Of a DNA stretch of 64,000 nucleotides, positions 1-12,200 are shown in pieces. Where the stretch lies: NCBI GenBank assembly GCA_039621445.1, contig CP154956.1:69433649-69497648 (forward strand), written 5' to 3'. Every line of letters begins with the position of its first letter. Within the stretch, counting starts at the first letter, position 1. The stretch comes from Euglena gracilis. Taxonomy: Eukaryota > Euglenida > Euglenophyceae > Euglenales. Under the pieces are notes generated by a model, which was given only the letters and a program-made list of their open reading frames with translations, was not told the DNA's origin and did no database searches. The translations under genes were made by a program, and so were the position numbers.

Positions 1-74
1 GAGCCTCCAAAATGATCACTCCCAAGTGTTTTTGTGCACTGGTTTTTCAATGGTTTCCTTGGGAAGGCCGATTA

Positions 75-155
75 TTTCGATTAATCACCCCCTGGACGAA
101 TGAACGATTAATCAAGGGGTGGCGAACGATTAATCAAAAAATCGATTAATCGAAA
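75..155. repeat. Inverted repeat built on CGATTAATC
   Basis: TTTCGATTAATC at 75-86 is matched by its reverse complement at 144-155, and two more copies of CGATTAATC lie between them. This is a short interrupted palindrome, perhaps the remnant of a small inverted-repeat element. No function can be assigned. Confidence 0.6.
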
Positions 156-180
156 CAACCTTAGTTTGGGGATACGCTTG

Positions 181-802
181 TCAATAGTTGCCCCCATGGT
201 GGTCTTGCGAAAGGTAAAATGGTGGTGCTGGCAGCTGCCCGGGGACTAGCTCTTGGCATTTGCTCTTTGGACGGTAAAAATCACGTGCCTTTTTGATCAC
301 AGCCGTCGCCCAACGCAAAGAAATTTGTGCTAATGCCAACGTGCAGGATCGGTCTTGGTTCCACTCCACGTTGGTCACAATGATCAACGCTCTGGCTGCG
401 TTGTAGAGTACATTGTTGATTGCCTACAACTCGGGCCAAAGGCATGAGACATTCGAGGAGCTGACACTGGGGTGATTTCACCCGTCAGTGCGAGAGGGTG
501 TCATCGAAGTTTTGGTGAAATATCCAAAACAAAAAGTGTGCCAGAGCAATCAACAGAACGCCAAAAAAACCGCTCCAGGAGTAGCTTATGCTGCAGCCTT
601 TTTTCATGCACGTTGAGAGGAAAGGGGGTTGGCAGTACAGTTTTGAGGGGGGGGGTTGGCAGCACAGTTGGGACCCCAGGACCCCCCCCCCCCCGGTGTT
701 GAGACAGTACAGCAAAAAGTGCCAAAAAATGCAAACCAAATCTGACCTCGGCACCCCCCTGCCAACGCTCCAATCGTGTACTCCCAGCACCGGTTGGAGC
801 AG
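181..802. other. No recognisable gene
   Basis: Short open segments exist on both strands, but none has domain-like composition or splice context. A G-rich direct repeat of GGGGGTTGGCAG lies around 626-664, followed by a C-run at 682-694. Nothing else is supported. Confidence 0.5.
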
Positions 803-1496
803 TATCTAGCCCATACTTGCAGTTAGTGCGCCGCGGCGCTCCTGCCGCGGCGCAAAATTTTCTTTTCCGCGGTGGCCGCGGCGCACAGAAAGATTTTTGC
901 CGCGGCTGTCGCAGCACGAGCAAAATTTATTGCCGCGGTGGTCGCGGCGCAAGCGGAAAAATTTTCCGCGGTGGTTGCGGCACAAAAATTTTTTCTGCCC
1001 GCAGCTCAAGAACGTATTGACAGCAACACAACACCCCAAGGTTCCTGTTTTTTTTGTTTTAAAACAAAGCAAAAAAACTTTCATGAATAAAAAACGGTTT
1101 AAAAACGGTTTTTTGTTTTAAAAAGTGTGTTTTTTTAAATAAAACACCACAAATAGGAAAAAAACCTGTTTTAAACAACGTGTTTAAAAACAGCCCGGGA
1201 ACCTTGCAACACCCAACATTTTTTTTGGTGGAAACAATTAGATTGATAGAAGGTGCTCACCCGGGCTTTGGCAAAACAAAGTGTTGCCAAGGTAGCACCA
1301 GTCCCACCCGTTGAATTTTTCCAAAAAAAAGTTTCCGCGGCGGTCACGGCGCACACATAAACCAGTGCCGCGGCATTCGTGGCGCACAGAAAAAATTTTG
1401 CCGCGGCGCTGCCGGTTACAAAAAAATTTTCCGCGGTGGTCGCGGCGCACGGTAACATTTTTTCCGGTCGCACTGACTGCAAGTATGATCTAGCCC
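803..1496. mobile_element. TIR element with 10-bp target duplication (MULE-like?)
   Basis: The element body (813-1486, 674 bp) starts ATACTTGCAG and ends with the exact complement ending GCAAGTAT. It is flanked by TATCTAGCCC at 803-812 and GATCTAGCCC at 1487-1496, a 10-bp target duplication with one mismatch. Both subterminal regions (828-1000 and 1330-1485) carry arrays of CCGCGGTGGTCGCGGCGCA-like units separated by AAATTTT. The centre (1040-1180) has A/T-run palindromes. No transposase is encoded, so it is non-autonomous. A 9-11 bp duplication is typical of Mutator-like elements; that family assignment is inference. Confidence 0.75.
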
Positions 1497-1570
1497 TTCA
1501 CCGCTCCGACTGCAACTCGGCGTTGTTCAGAGCAGAGCCCGCACCGGAAGGCGCGGCACAATCCGTTATC

Positions 1571-1793
1571 ATGGAGGGGCTGTCTAACCCCTTCCCCATG
1601 CTGAAAACGGAAACCACGGAGGAGCGGTACAACAGGCAGCCTTGTGCCTGTTGTCACCAGCCCTTGGGGAAGCGTGGCCTTTTGCGTCCCTGTGTTTGTG
1701 ACACTTATTCGGAGGCATTGCACTTGGATTGTGCTGGCCGGTGCATGCCTCCGAGTTGGGGACATGCCGCCCTTGCCTGCTCGTGTAGCAGGC
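1571..1793 (+). CDS. Possible RING-variant (RING-CH) zinc-finger exon
   Basis: The open frame from the ATG at 1571 encodes a cysteine-rich stretch beginning at 1643. The spacing is C-x2-C, 12 residues, C-x-C, 7 residues, H-x2-C, 15 residues, then C-x-C. This follows the RINGv/MARCH C4HC3 pattern (C-x2-C...C-x-C-x7-H-x2-C...C-x2-C) except that the last pair is C-x-C. RINGv domains are E2-binding modules of membrane-associated ubiquitin ligases. No transmembrane segment is evident downstream, where the frame becomes low-complexity. The segment directly follows the element ending at 1496 and precedes a retrotransposon remnant, so it could be a host exon, a captured fragment or a pseudogene. Exon limits are not determined. 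Confidence 0.35.
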
Positions 1794-2160
1794 AAGCGCA
1801 AGCGATGAGGGGAAGACCAACTAGTTTCTGCTGTTTTTTTTTCTCCCAGAAACAATGTGTGGCACGATGTTTGCCTACCCTGGGTTTTTTTGGCAGCAAC
1901 TCCGCTAACCTATTTCTCCTATCCACACTTGCACGATGCCTGCACCCTGCTTTGCACTGCTTGCATGCTATCACAGTTGGTGCAGGGCAGTCAACAACGA
2001 AAACCCCTCTGAGGGGACCCACTGGCATATACTCTTAGCACAAAGGGTTTATCTGGATCTACCCGTTGCAACATTGGGCCCGAACACAACCTTTTTTCCA
2101 GCTCCTCAAAAGCTTTTGAGACGGCCCCTCCAGTCTTGGGCTACCCCAACACTGGACTTA

Positions 2161-2468
2161 GGGGTGGCTGCCTTTGTCCTGAGGCGGGTGACCTTGGAGT
2201 CTTGGACAAGGGAAGTCCTGGACACCCCCAGTGGTCCGGTTGGGCGGAGGGCGAGATGGCACCAAATTTTCTCCAAGTATGACTTGACGGTGGGATATAT
2301 CCGGGTAAAGAAAATACCATAGCGGATATCCTCAGTCGGTGGGCATACCCATCTTCACAGGCCCAAAGGGACATAAGCAAGCACGGGTCGGCCGAGGACA
2401 AGGATGAGGCAGAGATAATGACCTCAGAGCATTTGTCCACGCTGTGTTGGCCTGGAGGAGGTGATTGA
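2161..2468 (+). pseudogene. Ty3/gypsy-type RNase H fragment, frameshifted
   Basis: The frame from about 2161 encodes the end of a retrotransposon RNase H domain: LESWTREVLDTPSGPVGRRA followed by RWHQIFSKYDLTVGYI. After a 1-nt deletion near 2300, the next frame continues PGKENTIADILSRWAYP and runs to a TGA at 2466-2468. The LDTPSGP-x-GRRARWH and ADxLSRWAYP signatures are characteristic of Ty3/gypsy polyproteins between RNase H and integrase. The catalytic aspartates upstream are not recognisable, and no integrase or LTRs are seen, so this is a dead remnant. Confidence 0.75.
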
Positions 2469-3292
2469 CCTTGCAGCCATCCAAGCAGGACCGAAGAAAG
2501 TGGTGAGCCACTTGAGCGTCCGGAATGTGTGTTATGGCGTCTGCTGCGCCGGAATCACCGTGCTCGACATCCCCATCAAACACCCAGGCTCAGCGGCCCA
2601 GAGTAGTGCTGCTTGGGAGGAGGCCACCGATCAGCTGGAGAATCAGGCGGCGGTGGTGGGGCGAACCGAATCCGACCAGTGGTGCAGCCTATTGGATACA
2701 CAAGGGTTAAGTATGTACAGCTGCGTGGGGTGAGAGGGCGGTGGGTGGTTGGTGGGAGGGGTCCGTCGGGGTGAGGGGCATGATGTGTTGTACTGGTGTG
2801 CCGCCTCGTGGTGTGTGTGTGCGGCGTGGGGGGTGGTGGCAGGGTGAGGCGGCATGGCGGTGTGATGTGGTGTGGTGGACGCCGGTGGAGCTATGTCGGG
2901 CCTGCCGGTCTCTACTCTGGCGGGAGTCTTTTCCTTTGCTGCTCTAGCGGTCGCCGTGTCCCTGTGTGCGTCTGCTGTCTTTGGCGGCGCTTGGCGGCGC
3001 TTTTCTTCTTCTTCTTTTTTGGGGGGGCGTGAGGCAGGTTGGTTGTCGTTATCGGATGATGTGTTTGGCTGAAGCAGCTGCCAGACTTGCCGCATGAGGG
3101 CAATGGCACTGTTGGGTGTGCTTCGTTTCCGTTGTGGGAGCTTCGCGAAACTCGGTAGCTGTCATTGGTACCTTGTCAAACTCCTGATCGTTTTGGATCG
3201 TGTGCTGAAAATTGGTTAGATAAGAAAGAAAATTCTTCAGGAACAAGAATATGTGTGTGCATACATTGCAACGATCATGTTTGCTCTTTCAG
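2469..3292. other. Low-complexity GTG/CAC-rich tract, no clear gene
   Basis: From 2720 to 2900 the plus strand is rich in GTG and GGTGG triplets. The minus strand is open from 3095 to 2643 and would encode a Pro/His/Thr/Lys-rich low-complexity chain. It may be part of the retrotransposon remnant upstream. The missing first exons of the cyclin gene should lie in or before this stretch, but I could not identify them. Confidence 0.4.
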
Positions 3293-6200
3293 TGTTTTAA
3301 TCAAAAGGGCACATGTTTCTGTTTCAAACGCTTCAACTAAAAACCCTGGCCACTGGGAATCGAAGTGAAACCAAGAATCCAGTTGTCAAAATCAAATTCA
3401 AAATTCAAATGTTTCATCCACAGCGTCGGAATGGATTTGGATTATGAAGGCCAAGCACCAACGACATCGCTCCTTCTTCTTTTCCCTCCCCATTTAGTGC
3501 CCGAGTACATTGGAACCATATCGAACAATCTTCGTTCAGCGGAGGTGTGTTGGCATTGAAGCAGCAAGCCCATTCTTTTTCCTGTTCAAGGTGAACCACA
3601 GACCATCAAAAACTTTTCTGGAAGAAGTCCAGGCAGACATCACCCGACTTATGCGTGCCATTCTTGTAGACTGGATGAATGAAGGTGTGAATGTACTCCT
3701 TTCAAACTCAGCAATTACTCTTGGTTCAGTGACGGAAGAGTTTCGTCTGAAGATGGAGACTTTGTGTTTGGCAGTGAATTACGTTGACAGATACCTGTCC
3801 CGTGTTCCTGTCCCAAGGCACCAATTGCAATTGGTCGGAGTTGCCAGCCTGCTCATTGCTTCGTATGACTTTCCCATTGATTCGACTCTCCCTTTTAGTT
3901 CCCTTCAGGAAAATGGAGGAGATCATGCCCCCACAAATTGATGAATTTGTTTACATCACTGACAGCACGTACAATCGAGAACAGGTGTGTGCGGGTGTGT
4001 GTGCGTGCGTGAGTGCGCGCGCGCGCGCGTGTGTGTGTCAGAGGTGGAGGGGTGAAGATGGAGGTTTCTCAATCAAAGTCCAAATCCAACAAATGGAATT
4101 TCAGATGATCGAATTCAACCACAATGCACACAACGCTTATTTTCAGCGCTCGTGTCTTCCAAAATCTGACATATTGATTTGTCAAATCCCACACTTCAGG
4201 CAGCATACAGCATATCAATCAAATCCTCTGTACCTTTCGCTTGGTACACACAGAACTCAGCCACACTGCACACGGTTCTGAATATCGCCGATCGCATATG
4301 TTCCGACCCTTTTCGCAAATTCAAATTTCCAATGTTTCACCTGCCATGTTGCCCATCGATTGAGCTCTTCTCAAGGGCAATCAGCAGATGGCCCAGATTT
4401 CAGCCACACTGCATGGTGTTCTTATTTTCGAAATTCCCCAAAATTTTGTCAAGGGAATTGTTATATAAAAATACTCAATTCCAGGTCAAATCCTGCTCAG
4501 ATACAATTGCCACATCTCAGCAAACCATTTTGGGCTTTTTTGGTCCCCCAGACGCCGACTTCCCAGACACCGGGTTCACGCCCGAACTGGCATCTGGGAC
4601 ACAGTTTTTGAAACTGTTTCTAGGGGGCTCCGGGTTCACGCCCGAACCGGCGTCTGAGGAATCCCGCCAATTTCGCCCCAAATACCCATGTTTGGAACAC
4701 TTTTGGGGCGAAATTGGCAGATTCCACACTTCTGATGCCATGTTGCCCATCAATCGAAAGCTCTTCTCAAGTGCTTTCGACAGTTGGTCTCAGAATTCGG
4801 CCATGATGCACAGAGTGCTTATTTTCAGCGATCGTGTATTCGATGATTTGTAATCCCACAATTCAGGTTACATACTGCATATCAAATGAAAGCTCTCACC
4901 AAAACTCAGCCACATTGCACAGCGCTCAGAAAATCGGCGATCGCACTTTCCAACCCGTTTGCAAATTCGAAATTCCACTTTTCTGCTGCCATGTTGCCCA
5001 TCGATTGAGCTCTTCTCAAGGCTTCACCAGATGGCCTTGGATTTCAGCAATGCTGCATGGTATTCTATTTCAGAAATTACCCAAAATTGGCCAAAAGGAA
5101 ATTGTTGTTCAAAAAACCCCAATTTCTGGCAGAATACCCCCCAAAAAACTGCTCAAATATGATTTATGTCTGCAAACCCTTTTGGACACTTTTTGCACTT
5201 TTTATTTTGGGTGCCCCAAACGCTGGGTTCACGCCCGAACTGGCGTCTGGGACGCCGGTTCGGGCAGAAATTTCCCGCACGAACCAACGTTCCATACGCC
5301 GGTTCGGGCGTGAACCCGGAGCCCCCAGACACGGTTTCAACGGGCAAAAGATGGGCAAAGTGGGGTGGAGGGCGTATTTTGGGCTGGCCAGGAAGTGATT
5401 GCAAGTTGTACCTGCCTGTTCTGTTTGTCTTTCCTATTTTCCTTTTGTCTCCCTCGTTTTTTGTTTATGGACAGTATCCTCCCTGAAGTGTCTCCTCATA
5501 GAGGGAGCTACGTTGGTGACGTTGGAGCATTTTGAATGGTTTCAATTCGCATCCGTCGTTGGAAGGTTTCTGGGTCTAATCATTTGCTTGACGAACAGGG
5601 TTGTCTTTTGCAACTATGTCATTTTCATGCTTTTTATATTTCTTGTCTAAGGCATGCCAGCCTGCAAGGAAATGGTTAAAGTGACCAATGGGGAGGCATT
5701 TTTTGTTAATGCCACATTTCGACAGTGTGATTGTGCTCTTCATTTAAGGTGTGTACCCTTACCCCCCATATTTGACTAACCATTGGACAATTAAGGGGGT
5801 CCAATTGGGGGGGGGTGCAGACCCCGTGATCTTAACTTGTGCAAAATTGGTCGATTTTGGGGGCATATTTGACAAGGTTCGAAATTTCAAGAACAGACGT
5901 TATAAGAATTTTTTTGAGCTTTGGGGACTTGCCAGATTTGCCTGGGTGAGTGAGGAGGGTATTTTTTTGAAATTCATTGCTTCCAAGTGAGTTCTTCAAT
6001 GCGCGAACAATTACATGGTATTTTTTTGTGTTTTTCGTTTCTCTCGATTGTTTTTAAAAGTCAAAATGAGCAACGAAGGCATACAACACCCCATCACATT
6101 TGAGGCCGTGTTACCAGCACCAGGCCTCAGGACAGAGGCTGTGTTAGTAACGCAGGCCTCAGGGCTTGACAAAGGCTGTGTTATATAACACAGCCTTTGT

Positions 6201-9200
6201 CCTGAGGTGTGGGTTGCTAACACAGCCTCCGTCATACCAACGAAAAAGACATTGAAGAATACAGAAATATGATGCATAGACATTGCAGGATAAGATTGCA
6301 GTACCCCCCCCCTTATTGTCCCACCAACCTCTCCCCAGGAGGCCCAACCGGACAATAAAGGGGGGGGGACAATAAGGGGGTACCAAAGGAATTTCATTGG
6401 CCGGGCCAAAAAAATCCCCCGTCGGCCGGGGCCCAGGGACAATGACAATAGGGGAGGGGAAGTGGTAGCAAACACAACATAGTGGAACTCTGCCCCGGCA
6501 ATGTGGAATTGGTTCGCTGGGCCAAAACGACAGCGAACAGACATGGCAGTGCCATGTGGTCAGAAAGTGCAAATAGGTCACTTACCAGAACAACGCACAC
6601 ATGCCCAACTCCCAAAACGAGGTGGCGTTGCCAAACCAGCACATTTGAGGTTAGGGTCAGGGTTGCGTCAAGGCAACATCTCTTTGAGTGGCATCACCAA
6701 AAAGGCAGCCCATAGACAAAGTCCATTTTGTCCAATCATCCGAATTGGACAAAACGCAATTTTGATGGGCCAGAACTTTGGCAAAATCAGGGCTGGATAG
6801 AGGTAGAGGGATAGAGGTAGAGGTAGAGGCCCTCTATGTCACCTCAATGTCAAACTTCTAAGGAAAGTGGCTTATCAAAGAAAAATTTATGCTGAACGAA
6901 GGCAATTTTATGGAAAAAATCAGAAATTGGCCATTCTTGCCACAAATCTCTTACGGCAATTTTTGAAACCACCCATCCGGATATTTTTTCTCTCATTCCT
7001 AACCTAAATAAGATGCGTTGAGATGCTAATTTGCCAAATTTGAGGCATTTGGAGCCTTTTGTGGCCCTTATTGGTGCCATTTTATGACATTTTATGGACA
7101 TAGAGGTGACATAGAGGTAGAAGTAGAGGTAGAGGTGGGTCAGATAGAGGTAGAGGACTTTGACCTCTACCTCTGCCTCTATCCAGCCCTGCCAAAATCC
7201 ATCGCCGCATGGAAGAAAAGTTTTTGGTTCTCTTCCGTTCCCGGGGAGTCCCGGTTGTTCGGCAAACGTGTCGCCAAACAACACAGTGTCTGCCGGGGGT
7301 GGACGTGCTGGATTTTGGGCCTGATCCAAAGCGGCCAAAAATGCGTCCACAGGCGGCAATGGTCCCAGGCTGCTTCAGCGACATTCACCAATTGTGCAGG
7401 CATCATTTTGTGTTTGGTTGCAAAAGGTGCAAGGGTGGAGTGTGGGATAGCCGCTGTTAACTAACACAGCCTCTGTCCTGAGGCCTGGTGCTGTTGTAAC
7501 ACGGCCTCAAAAAACTGTGTTGCTAACCCAGGCCTCAGGACAGAGGCTGGGTTAGCAACACAGTTCTTGATATAAAGTTTTATTTATCATCATATATTTA
7601 AGTCATAGCTAAGTTTTATGAGTAAAAATATTGGTTCTAGCAATGTCTTGCATCTCTTGAAGCCAACTTGGATAATTTTTGAAAAATTGCATTTTTTTTC
7701 CAAATATGTTTCCATTTCAGCATGTCAAATTTTGAACTGAGCATCTTTCTCCCTCCCCACAAAAAAACATCCGTGCGACTGGTGATAACCAAAAGGATTT
7801 TAAAGCTAGGAGGAACCCTACCAAGGGTTCTTCCCAGCCAGCACCCATCATCTCCCAGCCGGGTGCCACCCTTTTCTCAAGCTGACTGGACCCCCCTGTT
7901 TGGGTCAAAAAATAAAACGACTTTTTTCAGAATTGGCAGCTTTGGCGGGCCAACCCCCCCTCCCCAAGAGCGCGGGTGCTTATACTTATGCTTATGCTTA
8001 CGCGACTGCCTCCTCTGGTGGCCGGGGGTGCGCTTCTATTTGGACCCTTTCTGTCCGATTTTTTTTTAGGTTTCTTTTCGAAATCCCATCAAAATGGGGG
8101 GGTGTGCTTGTGGCGGACCGCCGCCTTCGACAGCAGGAGGTGCAGTTTTATTTGGACCCTGCGCTTGTGGTGGCCCCGCGCTTCTATGAGGGGGGGCGGG
8201 TTCAAGGTTGATGGCTTGTTTTTTTTTGAAACAAAAAAAACACGTTTTTTTAAAAAAAATATGTTTTTTTAAAAAAAACAAAAAAACGTCATGGAGGGTT
8301 TGGGGGAAAAAAATTTTGCAATGTTTTTTTTCGAAAAAAGTGCATTTTTTTTTCTCTGCGGCAATCATTTTTTTGGGTTGAAAGCATGATTTTTCGCACC
8401 AGAAAACACAGATTTGAAAATACTTTCACACATAAAAAAACTTTAGAGGGGGTGTAATTTTGCGGCATAAATTTTGCAAAATTTGGAATTGTGATGCCTA
8501 ATTTGGTATCAAAATGCTAATTTTAGGTTGGGGGATTCCTAATTTGGAGCCTAAAAAGGATTTTTTCCCGAAAAAATTGTTTTCGGTGATTCCTAATTTG
8601 GAGCCTAAAAAGGATTTTTCCCCCAAAAATCGTTTTCGGTGATTCCCAATTTGGCCAAAAATGTGGTGTTCCCCCGTGACCCCCCCCCCCCCGTGACCCC
8701 CCTCGTGACCCCGCGTGACCCTAACCACCCCCGAAAAATTTTCCTCAAAAAAGGCCATTTCGCAAGGAAAAAGGCCAATTTTTGATTTTTTCTATACAAA
8801 AATCGACCGACACTAACAGATTCAGCAGGGGCGCCGGGCGCGAGCGAGCGAAGCGAGCCGCCCGGCGCCCCTGCTGAATCTGTTTGTGTCGGTCGATTTT
8901 TCTAAAACCTATTTTGTCTGGGCCCGACGCCTGTCTTGATATTCATTCGACCGAACCGCCTGGACGGAAATATGGTCAAAAAAGTGGTTTTTGGCCCATT
9001 AACGGGCGCCTGAATGGAAATCGACTGACATAAACGGCGCCTGAATGGAAATCGACTTTCATAAACGGGCGCCTGAATGGAAATCGACTGACATAAACGG
9101 GCGCCTGAATGGAAATCGACTGTCATAAACGGGCGCCTGAATGGAAATCGGCTGACATAAACGGTTTCCGATGTCTTGGAAATCGACCAACCTTTTGTTT

Positions 9201-12200
9201 CCTTTTTTGAATGCCTTTTTGTTCCGTTTTGGGACATTTTCAGTTTCAGCCTGAAACCTGTTAATGTCGACCAACATTTTGTCTCTTTTTTTCGGAATGC
9301 TTTTTCTTTTTTTCAGTCTCTATATCAAGAACTGCTTCTTAAACGCAGACTCTGACCTGAGTCTGCGTTTCGAAACGCAGACTCAGGCCGAATAACAGAC
9401 TCAGCGTTTCGAAACAGAGACTCAGGCCAGAGTCTGCGTTTTATTGCAAACACAGATTTTGACCAAAGCCATGAACACAGCCTTTTGCTATGAACACAGC
9501 CTTGGCCCGAAATCCGATGATGTCAATATAATTGCAATACAGGCGTCGAGCCCAGAAAATAGGGTTGACATTGCCAAATAACTCCTCACCCGAAAGCTTT
9601 TCTTTTAGATGACCAGTGATGACAACTGGTTCAGGACAAATATGCCGAATGCTTTTTCTGAAGATCCAGAAAATAATAATCTTAAGTACCGTCCTTCCGT
9701 CTGTTCCATCCAAAGTTCAGCCAGCTGTGATCACCTGGCCACAAAATTTGGTTTTTGTCTGATCCATAACTCCTCCACAACCCCATAGGACCAAAAATGT
9801 CGAAAAAAATGGAAATACAAAATGTCCAAAAAATCACTAAAAATTCCCAATCTGACTAGCAACAGATTTCAATGGAATGGAAATCGACTTTCATAAACGG
9901 GCGCCTGAATGGAAATCGACTGACATAAACGGGCGCCTGAATGGAAATCGACCGACATAAACAATTTCAGCCTGAAATCCGTTAATGTCAGTAGAATTTC
10001 AAGACAGGCGTCGGGCCCAGAAAATAGGTTTTTTAAAAAAACATGTTTTTTTGTTTTTTTTAAAAAAAAACAAAAAAAAACGTCAACCCTGGGCGGGTTT
10101 ATGGTTTTTGGAGTTTCAATTTTTGGGTCCTCAGTTCGACCCCCGGGTTGATGGCCCAGTTCCAGCCAGGGGCTTTTCCAGCCAGCTCAAATTTTCCAAC
10201 CTCTGACTTGAACCCCCCCCCCCCCCGTGGGGGTCACCAAGCAACGCCGACTCCGTGTTCGCAGTCCCCCCCCCCCGGCAGAAAAACTGCAGCAAGTCCA
10301 AAATGGAAACCCCTCTCAAATAATACCCCCCGGGGTATCATATTTTCGCCCAAAGTCCCGGCCTGAAGGGGGGTATTATTTGGGGGGGGGGGGCAAATTT
10401 TTCGAAGTTTTTTGAAGTCCTGTAGTACCCAAAATGGCACCGAAAACCCCCCTTTGGGGTCATTTTTTTTGTACTTTCTCATGATATTTTGCATTTTTGG
10501 AGGCCAGATGATCAAGAAGAATCGATTTTTTTGGTAATTTGTTGTAATTTCTTACGTACATTTTTGGGTCAAAATACTGGTGTCAGCCCGGAATTGGGAG
10601 GGAGGGGTATTAACTCAGTCGCCAAAGTCGGACCCCGAGGAGGGGGGTTTACTGTTTTGCTGTCCGACCGCCAACTATTACAAGTTGGTTCCCCAGGCAG
10701 AATTTATAGGGTTGGGTTGGGTCCAGCTGTTTTTCTTTTGCTGGGAGCCTGGCACGCTGGCAGCTCACCTCAGGTAGACTGGTCAAACCCCACCTTCTCA
10801 GGCGGCCCAACTTGCACTTGAGGTTTTGATTTTTAGCTTGTGCTTAAGCGCAAATGTTCAAACTTTTTGAAACCCGGCGGTGAAACCCTCCTCGGTGGCG
10901 TGTGCATCATTTGGCGATGTTGGGACCCAGGGAGCAGGCCCAATTTGGTGTTTTTCGGCCTGTGCACCATTTTGAAAAGGTTCAAAACCCTGGGTTTGAA
11001 CACCAGGGTACGTGAATTTTCCAAAAAAGTGCCAAAACCCCCGTTGTGAGTCCCTCGTTTTTGAAGCCTTGACTGTGTTCCCCAGATGGTGATGCACAGG
11101 CTGGGTGCGATTTGGTCCTTTTTGTTAAGTTAAGTTGCTCTTAGGTGTGTCGGGGGCCCCTCTCTGCACAGCCAGTATGCGGGTTTGGTGAGGAAATACA
11201 CTGCGCCGAAGTGCGATGGACATGCCTGTCTGTTCATTCAGATTAATAAACGTTAAATTATTAAACGTTGAAATTATTAAATGTTAGCCGCGTGTTTGCA
11301 CGTCTCATTTTTTTTGCATGAGCTATTGCGCTTCGGCGCAGTGTATTTCCTCACCAAACCCGCACCGTGCAGAGAGAGGCCCCCGACACACCGAAACACA
11401 TCAAAGGGACTACCATAAGCTCAAGGGCTTCTGTAATGCATTGCGCTTAAACTGTTGCGTTAAAGCGCAATGCCCTTTCAAATAGCAGATGTATTTGAAT
11501 GAGTTTGTGCTGTGGGAGAAGTTTGTGGATGGAGGAGGATTCTTGGGTCTTCTGTGGTTAACCCGACTTTCCCCCCATGCTTTGACCTAAGCAAAACACT
11601 AACTCCCACCCTAACTCACTCCTTCAACGACCCAGAATTTCTGACCCAGGTATCTGAGGAATGTTGTATGTGGTTTCTGTGCTTCAGAGACTGGCTGGAG
11701 AGACATACTGGCCAGCATAAAACATTTTCATTCCATTTCGTTGTTGTTCAGGTTTTGCGCATGGAACTTTCAATCCTCAATGCTCTGAGATATGACATGA
11801 CAGTTGTCACTCCGAGAGATTTTGTTGGAATTTATTTGAAAGTGGCACAAGCAAGCCCGGAAGTTTGCATGCTGGCAGATGTATGCTCCCGTGTTGGTTG
11901 GTTAACAAGTCTTGCCTTGAATTGAATTGAATTCTCTTTGCTTTGCATGGCTGACCAGAGGTGCTTGGTGACGGGGTCAGGCTGAGTTGGGACCAGACCA
12001 TTGCTTAACACCTGTCCCACCCCCACCCCACCCCCCGGGGGGGGGGGGTGACTGACTGGTTTTTTCAGAGTGACTGACTGGTTTTTTGGCCGTGACCCCC
12101 CTCCTCCCGGGGGTGGGGCCAGAAATCACCCAAAAGTGGCTGAATGGCCAACCGGAGAAAATTCGGCGCCGGAGAAAATTTTGGCCTAAAATGGCCTTGA

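Larger units (their letters stand above)
6100..7510. mobile_element. TIR element with about 50-bp inverted ends
   Basis: The left arm 6100-6150 (TGAGGCCGTGTTAC then CAGGCCTCAGGACAGAGG) is matched in reverse complement by 7460-7509 with a few indels. Just inside the left arm, 6171-6198 is a perfect 28-bp palindrome centred on TTATATAA. Outside the right arm, 7515-7563 forms another hairpin from the same CCTCAGGACAGAGG module. The interior encodes no transposase and contains other nested repeats. The element sits inside cyclin intron 6. Confidence 0.7.

Noticed and set aside
2643-3095. Minus-strand Pro/His/Thr/Lys-rich 150-codon frame
   Set aside because: Low-complexity product of GTG/CAC-rich DNA; could be gag of the neighbouring gypsy remnant but nothing shows it.
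8990-9170. CRISPR array
   Set aside because: The 32-bp units are directly adjacent without unique spacers and lie as subterminal repeats in an inverted-repeat element; a eukaryotic context also argues against it.
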